From positions 1-64,000 of the forward strand of contig RDXN01000033.1 of the NCBI GenBank assembly GCA_004292855.1: 64,000 nucleotides of DNA, written 5' to 3'. The notes under the pieces were generated by a model. The model saw nothing but the letters and a program-made list of their open reading frames with translations, was not told where the DNA came from and did no database searches. Both the position numbers and the translations under genes were made by a program. Origin of the DNA: Cytophagales bacterium (lineage in GTDB: Bacteria > Bacteroidota > Bacteroidia > Cytophagales > Spirosomataceae). Shown here in pieces: positions 1 through 7,644 of this stretch. The first letter of the stretch is position 1. Each line of letters opens with the position of its first letter.

Positions 1-1
1 T

Positions 2-91
2 TTCCAAGATTTAGAGAAGTACCGCACGGAGTTAGAGTCGTTGATAACTCTTAATTTTCGCTTGTGCGATTCGCAATCCTTTTCCTTTTGA
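2..91 (+). CDS. Possible 3' end of an unidentified gene cut by the window edge
   Basis: A reading frame open from the window edge runs 29 codons to a TGA at 89-91, ending in LCDSQSFSF. It abuts the stop codon of the truncated hydrolase on the other strand. Thirty open codons are weak evidence, and I do not recognise the peptide. It could be the end of the gene, perhaps a transposase, whose arrival cut the neighbour, but nothing in the visible bases proves that. Confidence 0.2.
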   Translation, partial: FQDLEKYRTELESLITLNFRLCDSQSFSF

Positions 92-337
92 CTATAAATT
101 GTCGTAGCCATACCCTTTGTGATGAACGATTTTGCCGTTGCGGGCAATCAGCACGGCCACGCCTGCCTGCCGACCACTGTCGATATACATTTGCACCAGC
201 CGGTCGAGCCGTTGCAATCGTTCCGAACTCATGCCGACGGTTTCGGGGCGGGCCTCCTGCAACACCGGCCCCGGAGCTTTCTGGGCGATGGTTGCCGACG
301 AAAGAAAAACGAAAAATACTAAGGCAAAAACACGCAT
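92..337 (-). pseudogene. Truncated serine hydrolase (beta-lactamase class C family), N-terminal fragment
   Basis: The 81-residue product begins with a signal peptide (MRVFALVFFVFLSSATIAQ), followed by the usual start of the penicillin-binding-protein-like serine hydrolase domain: a GMSSERLQRLD stretch, then GVAVLIARNGKIVHHKGYGY. It stops at YDNL. Family members run to about 380-600 residues and carry the catalytic SxxK motif just beyond this point, so the fragment cannot be active. No continuation is visible in the other minus-strand frames down to the window edge. A deletion or an insertion to the left would explain it; the flank outside the window would tell which. Confidence 0.7.
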
Positions 338-403
338 ACGAATGGGGATTTTAGGAATGATTTAAGCGTAAACTGGGTTACCAAACCGTATCAACCTGAT
401 CGA

Positions 404-811
404 ATGAACGCCAAGCTTTTTTATTTGGTCGACGACGACGAAGATGATCGGTTCTTCGCAAAGTTGACATTTCAACAGCACTTTTCCGACGCCGAACTGA
501 TTTGTTTTGATGATGGCGAAGAATTATTAGCACATATCAAGGTTAACCCCCAAACTCAGGCTGACTCCTTGCCCGATCTGATTTTGCTCGATCTGAACAT
601 GCCCAAAATCAATGGCTTCGATACGTTGGCTGCTGTGAAACAGAACGAGATCTGGAAAAACGTGCCGGTGGCCATTTTAACGACTTCTTGTGACACTGGC
701 GACAAAGAAAAAAGCACCGCCCTCGGTGCCTGTGCATTCCTGACAAAACCCGCCACATACGACATGCTGGCGCAAACCATCCAGTCGGGCCGGATCGTTT
801 GCGGTTCGTAA
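404..811 (+). CDS. Single-domain response regulator (Rcp1/CheY-like receiver)
   Basis: A 135-residue protein consisting only of a receiver domain. The acidic pocket is visible as LVDDDEDD (residues 8-15), the phosphoacceptor is Asp63 in LILLDLNMPK, the switch Thr lies in ILTTS (91-95), and the conserved Lys is K115 in LTKP. There is no output domain, so it should work by protein contact, as Rcp1-type regulators of phytochrome-like kinases do. No kinase gene is adjacent, so the partner is unknown. A strong hairpin terminator follows directly. The ATG at 404 starts the domain without excess residues. Confidence 0.9.
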   Translation: MNAKLFYLVDDDEDDRFFAKLTFQQHFSDAELICFDDGEELLAHIKVNPQTQADSLPDLILLDLNMPKINGFDTLAAVKQNEIWKNVPVAILTTSCDTGDKEKSTALGACAFLTKPATYDMLAQTIQSGRIVCGS

Positions 812-817
812 AGTGAT

Positions 818-854
818 AAAAAATGCGCTGAGAGATTATCTCAGCGCATTTTTT
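818..854. terminator. Bidirectional rho-independent terminator
   Basis: A perfect 16-bp stem (818-833 with 839-854) around the loop gatta, built from tgcgctgaga flanked by six A and six T. It lies between two convergent genes, the response regulator and the lipoprotein, and gives a U tract in both directions. Confidence 0.9.
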
Positions 855-872
855 ATCGAATTTTTTGGTAAA

Positions 873-1364
873 CTAATTTACTTTCTTCGCCCCTGTGACG
901 CTTGCTACCTTCTTCAGGGTAGTGCCGTCCCGAACGATTTCGGCACTCGTTACCATCACAAATTCGTTCTTGATCGTAAACTCGCCGGTTGCCTTGTAGG
1001 GTAACTCGTAGGTAGTTGGCCCAACTGTTACAGGCTCTTTGGTCTTGTCGATAATCGTAAATTTATTGTCGACCAACTCGGCAGTGAGTTTTTCGGAATT
1101 CTCAAATTGTATGCCTTTGTTATACGTAATGGTGATCAACATCTCCTTCACAGCAGGAGCTTTGGTGACCTCGATAACGGCGGGGCCTGAAAAAATGTTT
1201 AGCGGAAAGGGGCCTGATGTCGTTTGACCAGTGTACCCCCCAGTATACGAACCAGTGTATTGATCGCGTGGATCAATCTCGACCTCGGTGCCGTTTTCGC
1301 CGGGCTTACATGAACCCATCAGCGCACCTAGCAGCAGAATGCAGTAGAAGAAATTACGTTTCAT
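873..1364 (-). CDS. Hypothetical lipoprotein with Y-T-G repeats
   Basis: 163 residues. The N-terminus is a lipoprotein signal (MKRNFFYCILLLGALMGSC) with acceptor Cys19, so the mature protein should be membrane-anchored and exported. Residues 35-47 contain a short YTGSYTGGYTG repeat, probably a flexible linker. The rest is rich in short beta strands (for example AVIEVTKAPAVKEMLITITY). I recognise no catalytic motif and no named family. It shares the 818-854 terminator with the convergent response regulator. Confidence 0.75.
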   Translation of the reverse strand: MKRNFFYCILLLGALMGSCKPGENGTEVEIDPRDQYTGSYTGGYTGQTTSGPFPLNIFSGPAVIEVTKAPAVKEMLITITYNKGIQFENSEKLTAELVDNKFTIIDKTKEPVTVGPTTYELPYKATGEFTIKNEFVMVTSAEIVRDGTTLKKVASVTGAKKVN

Positions 1365-1458
1365 TGTGTTAAGGAGAAAGATGCTAAGGTAAGTACTTCA
1401 CTGACCGGATTACTAACGATTTCCGGCTAACAAAAGTATATATCTCAATTTCTATGCC

Positions 1459-1486
1459 AAAAAAATACCCGCACAGCCTGCGGGTA
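1459..1486 (-). terminator. Rho-independent terminator of the bifunctional nuclease gene
   Basis: Stem tacccgca/tgcgggta with a 5-nt loop, followed on the minus strand by a run of seven T. It lies 30 bases beyond the stop codon of the gene ending at 1516. Confidence 0.8.
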
Positions 1487-1515
1487 TAACTATCTGTTTG
1501 TCAAAGTTTTGAGCG

Positions 1516-2106
1516 TTAGTTTCGCTTACTGATCTCGTCACGGATCTTGGCCGCACGCTCATATTCTTCGTTGCCCAGGGCCTCGTCGAGCATCCGCTGT
1601 AGCTCATCGACGGTCATGTCTTTTAACTGATCGCCAAAGGCGCGGGGTTGGCGCGTTGTTTTCTCGACCAACTCCTGTTCCTCCTCATCGTCGCCAGCAT
1701 TTGTCGTGATACCGGCCTCCGAAAGCACGGCTTCGTACGTGAAAATAGGCACGTTGAACCGAATCCCGATAGCGATAGCATCCGATGGCCGCGCATCCAC
1801 AACTGTTTCGCGAACGCCGTCGGAACACACAATGCGGGCGAAGAAAATACCCTCGCGCAGGTCCGAAATCACAATCTCCCGAACCGTGAACTTAAATTTC
1901 TCCGCGAACTGCTTAAACAGATCATGGGTCATAGGCCGGTTAGGCACAATCTTTTCAATCTCAATGGCGATGGCCTGAGCCTCGAACATGCCAATAATGA
2001 TAGGCAATCGCCGATTTCCGTACTCCTCACCCAATACCAACGCAAACGACCCCGACTGCGATTGGCTGGGCGACAACCCTAATATCTCTAGCTTGATTTT
2101 TTCCAC
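1516..2106 (-). CDS. Bifunctional nuclease family protein (DUF151) with C-terminal UVR motif
   Basis: 196 residues. Residues about 1-130 match the BFN/DUF151 domain, with the typical LPIIIGMFEAQAIAIEIE and VDARPSDAIAIGIR stretches. The last 35 residues (DELQRMLDEALGNEEYERAA) form a UvrB/UvrC-interaction (UVR) helix pair. In plants and bacteria the BFN domain has been linked to RNase and DNase activity; the UVR tail suggests protein contacts like those of UvrB/UvrC or Clp-associated proteins. It appears to be a single-gene unit with its own terminator. About 280 bases upstream hold no gene. Confidence 0.85.
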   Translation of the reverse strand: MEKIKLEILGLSPSQSQSGSFALVLGEEYGNRRLPIIIGMFEAQAIAIEIEKIVPNRPMTHDLFKQFAEKFKFTVREIVISDLREGIFFARIVCSDGVRETVVDARPSDAIAIGIRFNVPIFTYEAVLSEAGITTNAGDDEEEQELVEKTTRQPRAFGDQLKDMTVDELQRMLDEALGNEEYERAAKIRDEISKRN

Positions 2107-2332
2107 GGCGCGAAATTAGCAAATCTGTTCCCGTTTGCTGTCATGTCGATTTTGGATTTACGTTTTTGACGTACTTAAAGTTTACGTACGGCCAAAAACC
2201 CAAAATGAACTTTAAGGATAACTAGAATATCACCAGAGGAGTTCATAAGAATTTGGTGGAGTGAGCATCTGTTCCGCTCCGTCTTACCGAACAGGAAACT
2301 ACTAGTAGCTGGCAGACTAGCTCAGAAACAAG

Positions 2333-2367
2333 AAAAACCTGCAAGGCCTTGGAGACCATGCAGGTTT
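2333..2367 (-). terminator. Terminator after etfA
   Basis: Stem aaacctgca/tgcaggttt with a 15-nt loop and a T run on the minus strand, 22 bases beyond the etfA stop codon. Confidence 0.75.
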
Positions 2368-2388
2368 CGGTAGAAATTGTCACCTGAC

Positions 2389-3351
2389 TTACAACGCCTG
2401 AACGGCCTTTGTCAGTCGGGGTAGTACCTCAAACACATCGCCAACGATACCGTAGTCGGCTGATTTGAAGAACGGTGCTTCGGGATCTTTATTAATCACC
2501 ACCAGGACTTTGGATGAATTGACACCCGCCAAGTGCTGAATGGCTCCCGAAATGCCAGCCGCGATGTACAGATTCGGGCTGACTTTAATACCCGTCTGGC
2601 CCACGTGCTCGTGGTGAGGCCGCCAGTCGAGGTCCGACACGGGCTTCGAGCAGGCCGTTGCTGCCCCCAATGCTCTGGCCAGATCTTCCACGATACCCCA
2701 GTTTTCGGGGCCTTTCAAACCACGTCCTGCCGAAACAACCAGGTCGGCTTCGGGCAACAGTACGTCGCCGGTAGCTTTTTCGGTATTGGTCACTTTCAGG
2801 CCGAAGTCGCCGTCGTTGAGGGCCGGGCTAAACGCTTCCACTGAGGCTGAACCACCTGTTTCGGCAACTTCGATGGTATTTTTTTTGATCGCCAAAATCT
2901 TAGTGTCGGCAGTCAAATCCGTAAAGGCAAACGCCTTACCGGTGTAGATACTGCGCTTCACGCGGAAGCCGCTGCTCAGTTCGGGCAGGTCGATTACGTT
3001 GGCGGCCAAACCTGCTTTGAGCTTACCAGCCAACCGGGCAGCCATCGCATCGGCCAACGACGATTTGGCCAACACAACTACTTTCGCGCCTTCCTGCTGG
3101 GCCGCAGCCGCAACCACCGAGGCATAGGCCATGCCGTTAGGCTCGTTCAGTTTCGAGTCGGCAGCGTGTAATACTTTCGTGGCTCCAAAGTTGCCCGCCG
3201 TAGCGAGTTCGCCCTGATCGGCCCCACCCACGACCACCGCCGTGGCTGATGTGCCCATCATTTCGGCGACTTTCGCGCCGTAGAAGATAGCCTCCTGTGA
3301 GGATTTCTTGATTTTCCCTTCGTCTAATTCGACAAAAACTAAAACAGACAT
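2389..3351 (-). CDS. etfA: Electron transfer flavoprotein, alpha subunit
   Basis: 320 residues, the usual length. EtfA binds FAD and, with EtfB, passes electrons from acyl-CoA and other dehydrogenases to ETF:quinone oxidoreductase. The C-terminal FAD domain is clear: SAGRGLKGPENWGIVEDLA, then DLDWRPHHEHVGQTG and LYIAAGISGAIQHLAG. The N-terminal domain carries MSVLVFVELDEGKIKKSS. It is the second gene of an etfB-etfA unit, 95 bases behind etfB. No acyl-CoA dehydrogenase gene is adjacent. Confidence 0.97.
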   Translation of the reverse strand: MSVLVFVELDEGKIKKSSQEAIFYGAKVAEMMGTSATAVVVGGADQGELATAGNFGATKVLHAADSKLNEPNGMAYASVVAAAAQQEGAKVVVLAKSSLADAMAARLAGKLKAGLAANVIDLPELSSGFRVKRSIYTGKAFAFTDLTADTKILAIKKNTIEVAETGGSASVEAFSPALNDGDFGLKVTNTEKATGDVLLPEADLVVSAGRGLKGPENWGIVEDLARALGAATACSKPVSDLDWRPHHEHVGQTGIKVSPNLYIAAGISGAIQHLAGVNSSKVLVVINKDPEAPFFKSADYGIVGDVFEVLPRLTKAVQAL

Positions 3352-3360
3352 GGTTTTTCA

Positions 3361-3446
3361 GATAACAGTTAGCAGCGAGCAGATAACAGAAACAATGAGC
3401 AGACTTAGAATAATTGTTCACTGTTCGTTGATCTCTGTTCACTGAA
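3361..3446. repeat. Low-complexity spacer between etfB and etfA
   Basis: The spacer is built of short recurring words (gataacag, gagcag, gttcactg, with gttcactg present twice). It resembles the other word-repeat spacers in this window but is less regular, and I see no clear hairpin. Confidence 0.3.
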
Positions 3447-4184
3447 TTAGATGACTTTTGCTTCCGTGCGGAGCAGTTGGATAAGCGTTTCGGCCTGATC
3501 GGCGGGGATCATTTTCACGGCACCACGGGGAGCGGGTAATTCGTACGAAGCCACCTTCGTGAGGGTTTCCTGGCCGGTTGGCTGTACCACTTTCAGGGGC
3601 TTGGTCCGGGCCGTCATAATGCCGCGCATGTTCGGAATTTTCCACTCGGCAATTGGCTCCTGGCAACCCAACACGAGCGGCAGGTTGGCTTCAAGGTCTT
3701 CTTTGCCGCCTTCGATCTCGCGGGTCATTTTGGCGGTGTTACCCGAAATGTCGAGCTTCATCACCGGCGAAATCGACGGGATACCCAGCATTTCGGCCAC
3801 GATCCCGTGAACCTGACCACCGTTGTAGTCGATGGATTCGCGACCCATCAGAATCAGGTCGTAGTTGTTCTCTTTGGCGATGGCGGCAATCTGCTCGGCC
3901 ACGAAATAGGCATCGGCGGGGTCGGCGTTGACCCGGATCGCATCGTCGGCACCGATGGCAAGGCACTTGCGGATCACCGGCTCGGCATCGACTTCGCCCA
4001 CAGTCAACACCGTTACCGAGGCTCCCGACTGCTCTTTCAACTCGACAGCCCGCGCCAGCGCGTAATCGTCGTAGGGGCCGGTGATATACTGTACCCCCGC
4101 CTTGTTGAGCTTCGTATTATTGTCGGTGAAGGTAATTTTGGTGGTCGTATCGGGTACGCTCGTCACGCACACTAGGATTTTCAT
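3447..4184 (-). CDS. etfB: Electron transfer flavoprotein, beta subunit
   Basis: 245 residues, the usual size. It starts MKILVCVTSVPDTTTKI, as EtfB proteins do, and keeps the AMP-binding/adenine region (LTVGEVDAEPVIRKCLAIGAD) and the LILMGRESIDYNGGQVHG segment. The family signature near the C-terminus (NLPLVLGCQEPIAEWKIPNM) is present in a slightly altered form. It forms the heterodimer with EtfA downstream. A perfect 16-bp palindrome lies about 100 bases upstream, in the region shared with the divergent TPR-like gene. Confidence 0.97.
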   Translation of the reverse strand: MKILVCVTSVPDTTTKITFTDNNTKLNKAGVQYITGPYDDYALARAVELKEQSGASVTVLTVGEVDAEPVIRKCLAIGADDAIRVNADPADAYFVAEQIAAIAKENNYDLILMGRESIDYNGGQVHGIVAEMLGIPSISPVMKLDISGNTAKMTREIEGGKEDLEANLPLVLGCQEPIAEWKIPNMRGIMTARTKPLKVVQPTGQETLTKVASYELPAPRGAVKMIPADQAETLIQLLRTEAKVI

Positions 4185-4279
4185 AATTTCTAAGCGATTA
4201 GTTTTACCGATGAGTTATGAGCTGGTAGCCAAGCCTCATCACTTAATTTGGGGGCTAAATTACAACGACTTTTAAAAAC

Positions 4280-4295
4280 AGTATGCATGCATACT
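4280..4295. promoter_or_regulatory. Perfect 16-bp palindrome in a divergent intergenic region
   Basis: AGTATGCATGCATACT reads the same on both strands. It lies between etfB (minus strand) and the TPR-like gene starting at 4310, only 15 bases before that start. A dimeric regulator could bind here; no candidate regulator gene is nearby. Confidence 0.35.
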
Positions 4296-4309
4296 ACTAT
4301 TTTTCGCCG

Positions 4310-4633
4310 ATGAATACAGAACGAATCCAACAATTGCTTCAATTCGTACAGGAAGAACCGCACGAACCCTTTAATGTTTACGCGCTGGCGATGGAATACC
4401 TGCCGCACGACCGTGGTCAGGCCCAACATTATTTCGAGAAACTGCTGGTGGGGCATCCCCAATACCTGCCTACCTACTACCACGCGGCCCAACTTTACGC
4501 TGACCTCGACGACCGTACCAAGGCCTCCATGTACTACGATTTTGGTTTGCAGTTGGCCCGGCAGCAGGGCAATCAGAAAACCTTCGACGAGCTACAGCGT
4601 GCTTACCGGGCATTTCAGGATGATGAAGAGTAA
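4310..4633 (+). CDS. Small TPR-like protein
   Basis: 107 residues from the ATG at 4310. An in-frame ATG at 4283 lies inside the palindrome and would add nine unconserved residues, so I prefer 4310. Two helical-hairpin repeats can be seen: PFNVYALAMEYLPHDRGQA followed by YLPTYYHAAQLYADLDDRT and ASMYYDFGLQLARQQG. The acidic tail ends QDDEE. No enzyme motif is present; it is probably a protein-interaction module. Small proteins of this type are common in Cytophagales, but I know no assigned function. Confidence 0.75.
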   Translation: MNTERIQQLLQFVQEEPHEPFNVYALAMEYLPHDRGQAQHYFEKLLVGHPQYLPTYYHAAQLYADLDDRTKASMYYDFGLQLARQQGNQKTFDELQRAYRAFQDDEE

Positions 4634-4689
4634 CCGGGGCATTCGGGTGCGTTTTACGTTCGGAACAACGGTTGCCGACCCACCTTCAC

Positions 4690-5679
4690 ATGACCTGGAA
4701 ACGAATACTCTTGTCAATAATTCTGCTGATCGTGCTCGTTGTGGCGGGCTTGTATGTCGTCTCGCTCGATTGGGGGCGACAACACAGGACAATGGTAGAC
4801 GCCTTGCCCGCGTTCGTGCCGAATGCTCCAGCCGGACAATATCGCCTGAAAATTAGCGGGTTGGAGTTTCGCGTCCGGGTGACGGGGTTGCAGAACACTG
4901 GCCCAAATCTGTTGTTGTTGCATGGTTTCCCCGAATCCTCAATCATGTGGGCCGGGTTGATGGAGCGGGCCGAGCGCGAGGGGTTGCGGGTGGTCGCGTT
5001 CGACCAACGCGGATATAGCCCCGGCGCACGACCCGGAGAGGTAGAACGGTACCAACTCGACACGCTGGCTCAGGATGTGGTGCAGGTGGCCGACGCCGTG
5101 GGGTTCACTCGCTTTCACCTGGTTGGGCACGACTGGGGGGCGGCTGTTGGCTCAAAAGTGGTGATGGATCATCCCGAGCGGGTCGACACCTGGACGGGCA
5201 TGGCGATTCCGCATGTGGGGGCTTTTATGAACGGCGTTCTGAACGACCCGGAACAAACCAAGCGGAGCGGTTATTTTGCTCTCTTCAAACGCCCGTGGAT
5301 ACCCGAATACCTGCTTACGTTTGCCAATCAGCGCGGTATGAAAAAGCTATTGGCTAACCTGCCCGAAGCACACCGCACGGAATACCTGTCGATATTGGCC
5401 GAACCGGGCGCACTGACCGCCGAATTGAACTGGTATCGGGCGATGGACGTGGCCAAACTGGTCGGGACCGGGTCGCTCAACAAGCCCATTACCCGGCCAA
5501 TGTTGTTCATTTGGGGGACCAACGACCCCGTTATTGCACCTTCGGTGATTGCCGCACAGCGAGTTTACGTTAAAGGCCCCTATCAGGAGTTGAAACTGAA
5601 AGCCGGACACGCGCTCATTCAGGAAGAGGACCAGGCCGTCATCGACGGCATTCTGGCGCACGTTCGGGGTGGTAAGTAA
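4690..5679 (+). CDS. Membrane-anchored alpha/beta hydrolase, epoxide-hydrolase-like
   Basis: 329 residues from the ATG at 4690; an upstream TTG at 4672 is less likely. Residues 6-25 form one hydrophobic helix, a membrane anchor or uncleaved signal. The fold follows: HGFPE (79-83) for the oxyanion hole, nucleophile Asp148 in LVGHDWGAAVG, acid Asp in GTNDPVI, and base His in KAGHALIQEED. An Asp nucleophile within GHDWG is the mark of epoxide hydrolases and haloalkane dehalogenases rather than serine esterases. The substrate is unknown. It begins 56 bases after the TPR-like gene. Confidence 0.85.
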   Translation: MTWKRILLSIILLIVLVVAGLYVVSLDWGRQHRTMVDALPAFVPNAPAGQYRLKISGLEFRVRVTGLQNTGPNLLLLHGFPESSIMWAGLMERAEREGLRVVAFDQRGYSPGARPGEVERYQLDTLAQDVVQVADAVGFTRFHLVGHDWGAAVGSKVVMDHPERVDTWTGMAIPHVGAFMNGVLNDPEQTKRSGYFALFKRPWIPEYLLTFANQRGMKKLLANLPEAHRTEYLSILAEPGALTAELNWYRAMDVAKLVGTGSLNKPITRPMLFIWGTNDPVIAPSVIAAQRVYVKGPYQELKLKAGHALIQEEDQAVIDGILAHVRGGK

Positions 5680-5793
5680 CCCCAATTTGTCCCGCACGAT
5701 TCATTTTATTCCCCGTTTTCATACAAAATAAGTTGGAAGAACGCAGCAGTCTGTGACCGGAGCAATCCGAGAACCAAACTACTGCGTATCTAA

Positions 5794-5831
5794 AAGACAG
5801 ATGCTAACGCCACGAGGCTGGTATCTGTCTT
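5794..5831. promoter_or_regulatory. Inverted repeat in the leader of the ferritin-like operon
   Basis: A perfect 9-bp inverted repeat, aagacagat and atctgtctt, separated by 20 bases, ends 31 bases before the first ferritin-like start codon. It could be an RNA hairpin in the leader or an operator. No U tract follows, so it is not a normal terminator. Confidence 0.35.
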
Positions 5832-5862
5832 CGGATGCGTAACGAGTTCCAACAAAAACAGT

Positions 5863-6558
5863 ATGAAAAACATCCAGAAACCCCGACCTGTGGAGTCGGC
5901 AAATCGGCGATTGTTCCTGCGTTATGCGGGCGTTGCCACGGGGGCACTCGTGCTCCAGTCCTGCCTGGACAAGGATTTTAAGACCACACCGTTGCCCGGA
6001 GAAGTGCAAACGGTCGATTTGGGAACAGGCGATGTGGGCATTCTGAACTACGCCTACGCGCTGGAGCAGCTCGAAGCGGCTTTTTACACGCAGGTAATCA
6101 ACACGCCGTATTCGGGCATTACCGACGTCGAGCGGACCCTGCTTACCGAAATCCGCGATCACGAGATTATTCACCGCGATTTTTTCAAAGCAGCTCTGGG
6201 CACCAACGCCATTCCGGCCCTGGAGGTGAATTTTACGGCAATCAACTTTGGCGACCGGGCAAGTGTGCTGGGCACGGCCAAAACGTTTGAAGACCTTGGT
6301 GTATCGGCCTACAACGGGGCCGGTAAGCTCATTAAGGACGTAAATTATCTGTTGCTGGCGGGTAAAATTGTATCGGTGGAGGCTCGGCATGCAGCCGCCA
6401 TTCGCTCCCTGTTAAGCCCCAAAACAGCCAGTTTCGCGGGCGACGACATCGTGACACCCGCTAATGGTCTCGATCCTGCACAGGCCCCCTCGGTGATTTT
6501 GCCCCTCGCACAACCGTTTGTCCGTACCATAATCACCGCCAACAACCTGCCTAAATAA
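5863..6558 (+). CDS. Ferritin-like domain protein with Tat/lipoprotein-type signal
   Basis: 231 residues. The N-terminus has a twin arginine in NRRLFLRYAGVATG followed by a hydrophobic stretch and LQSC, so it may be Tat-exported and lipid-modified at Cys34. The rest matches the ferritin-like family PF13668. Metal-ligand type residues are visible as ALEQLEAAFY, IRDHEIIHRDFF, KTFEDLGVSAY and SVEARHAAAIR, giving paired E-x-x-H helices. Such proteins are found in periplasm or cell envelope and are thought to handle metals or stress; the activity is not established. It is the first gene of a pair, eight bases before the next. Confidence 0.85.
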   Translation: MKNIQKPRPVESANRRLFLRYAGVATGALVLQSCLDKDFKTTPLPGEVQTVDLGTGDVGILNYAYALEQLEAAFYTQVINTPYSGITDVERTLLTEIRDHEIIHRDFFKAALGTNAIPALEVNFTAINFGDRASVLGTAKTFEDLGVSAYNGAGKLIKDVNYLLLAGKIVSVEARHAAAIRSLLSPKTASFAGDDIVTPANGLDPAQAPSVILPLAQPFVRTIITANNLPK

Positions 6559-6566
6559 CTCGACGC

Positions 6567-7310
6567 ATGGACCTACTAAAAATTTTCAACGACATTGAAG
6601 CCATCGACGGTGATGCCGCCAATCGGCTCTCGTATTATTCGCGCCGGAGCCTGTTGCGCTTAGGCAAAAAGACCCTCGCGGTTTCGGCCCCGATGGTGAT
6701 GGCGAGCGTGCTGAACGAAGCCTACGGCCAAACGTCGTCGGTGCAGGACGTGCTGAACTTTGCCTTGACGCTCGAATACCTCGAAGACGATTATTACCAG
6801 AAAGGCAACGCGGCTGCCAACCTGATTCCGGCTGCCGACAAGGCCATTTTTACCCAGATTGGCAAGCACGAAACAGCCCACGTGGCCCTGCTACGGGGTG
6901 CGTTGGGTGCGGCTGCCGTGGCAAAACCGACCTTCAAATACGCGGCTAACACCTTCACCGATTACCAAACGTTTTTGCTGTTGGCACAGGCGTTTGAAGA
7001 CACAGGTGTGCGGGCCTACAAAGGTCAGGCGGGCAATTTGCTCGGGCAGGACGTGCTGACAACGGCCCTGCAAATTCACTCGGTAGAGGCCCGGCACGCA
7101 TCGGAAGTGCGCCGGTTGCGGGGCTTGCGGGGCTGGATATCGGCCACCGACGAGGCCCCCGCTGCCGTGTATGCGGGTGAGGCTGTCACGTCGCAGGCTG
7201 GTGTTGATCTGGTTGCCCTGACGGGTAAATCGGCGGACCGGGTGCGCGAAGCCTTCGACGAACCCCTCGACCGGGCGGCTGTTCTGGCCATTGTCCAGCC
7301 GTATTTGTAA
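6567..7310 (+). CDS. Second ferritin-like domain protein with Tat signal
   Basis: 247 residues and a diverged paralogue of the gene before it. A long n-region precedes the twin arginine in YYSRRSLLRLGKK, then a hydrophobic stretch (LAVSAPMVMASVL). The ferritin-like four-helix motifs are kept: LTLEYLEDDYYQKG, IGKHETAHVALLRG, QAFEDTGVRAYKG and HSVEARHASEVRR. It lacks a lipobox Cys, so the pair probably has one lipid-anchored and one soluble or peripheral partner. The short gap suggests joint translation and perhaps a heteromer. A repeat cluster begins just past its stop codon. Confidence 0.85.
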   Translation: MDLLKIFNDIEAIDGDAANRLSYYSRRSLLRLGKKTLAVSAPMVMASVLNEAYGQTSSVQDVLNFALTLEYLEDDYYQKGNAAANLIPAADKAIFTQIGKHETAHVALLRGALGAAAVAKPTFKYAANTFTDYQTFLLLAQAFEDTGVRAYKGQAGNLLGQDVLTTALQIHSVEARHASEVRRLRGLRGWISATDEAPAAVYAGEAVTSQAGVDLVALTGKSADRVREAFDEPLDRAAVLAIVQPYL

Positions 7311-7319
7311 AATGACGGT

Positions 7320-7551
7320 CAGCCCCAGCGGGGCGGCATGTTAATAGCAAATCGAGCAGCCATCGGTAGTTCACAGCCCCATCGGGGCGTCATGTTAATA
7401 GAAGATCGTTGGCAATTAGTGTTTTGTAGCCCCATCGGGGCGGCATGTTAATAGCAAAGAGGGAAGCCTTCAAACATGTCGCCCCGATGGGGCTATAAAC
7501 TTATCAATGGCTGCCCTCTTTGCTATTAACATGCCGCCCTCATGGGGCTAC
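7320..7551. repeat. Cluster of five palindromic repeat units
   Basis: The 333-base gene-free stretch 7311-7644 is mostly this cluster. Three direct copies of agccccatcggggc plus ggcatgttaatag lie at 7321-7351, 7375-7404 and 7428-7463, and two inverted copies at 7473-7495 and 7514-7551. Each unit has its own small palindrome (gccccatcggggc). The third and fifth copies can pair over about 35 bases. The clustering is REP-like. The remaining bases up to 7644 carry only a promoter-like box. Confidence 0.85.
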
Positions 7552-7596
7552 GATTTGAATTTGAGCGAAGTCCCTGAGGGTCTAGCAACAAGCCTG

Positions 7597-7604
7597 TATA
7601 TTTG
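7597..7604 (+). promoter_or_regulatory. Putative -7 box (TATATTTG)
   Basis: The sequence matches the Bacteroidota -7 consensus TAnnTTTG and lies 40 bases before the phosphorylase start codon. No convincing -33 TTG was found at the right distance. Confidence 0.4.
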
Positions 7605-7644
7605 CGGCTTTGTTGGTTAGTTCCCACTCACTCGTACCCATTAC

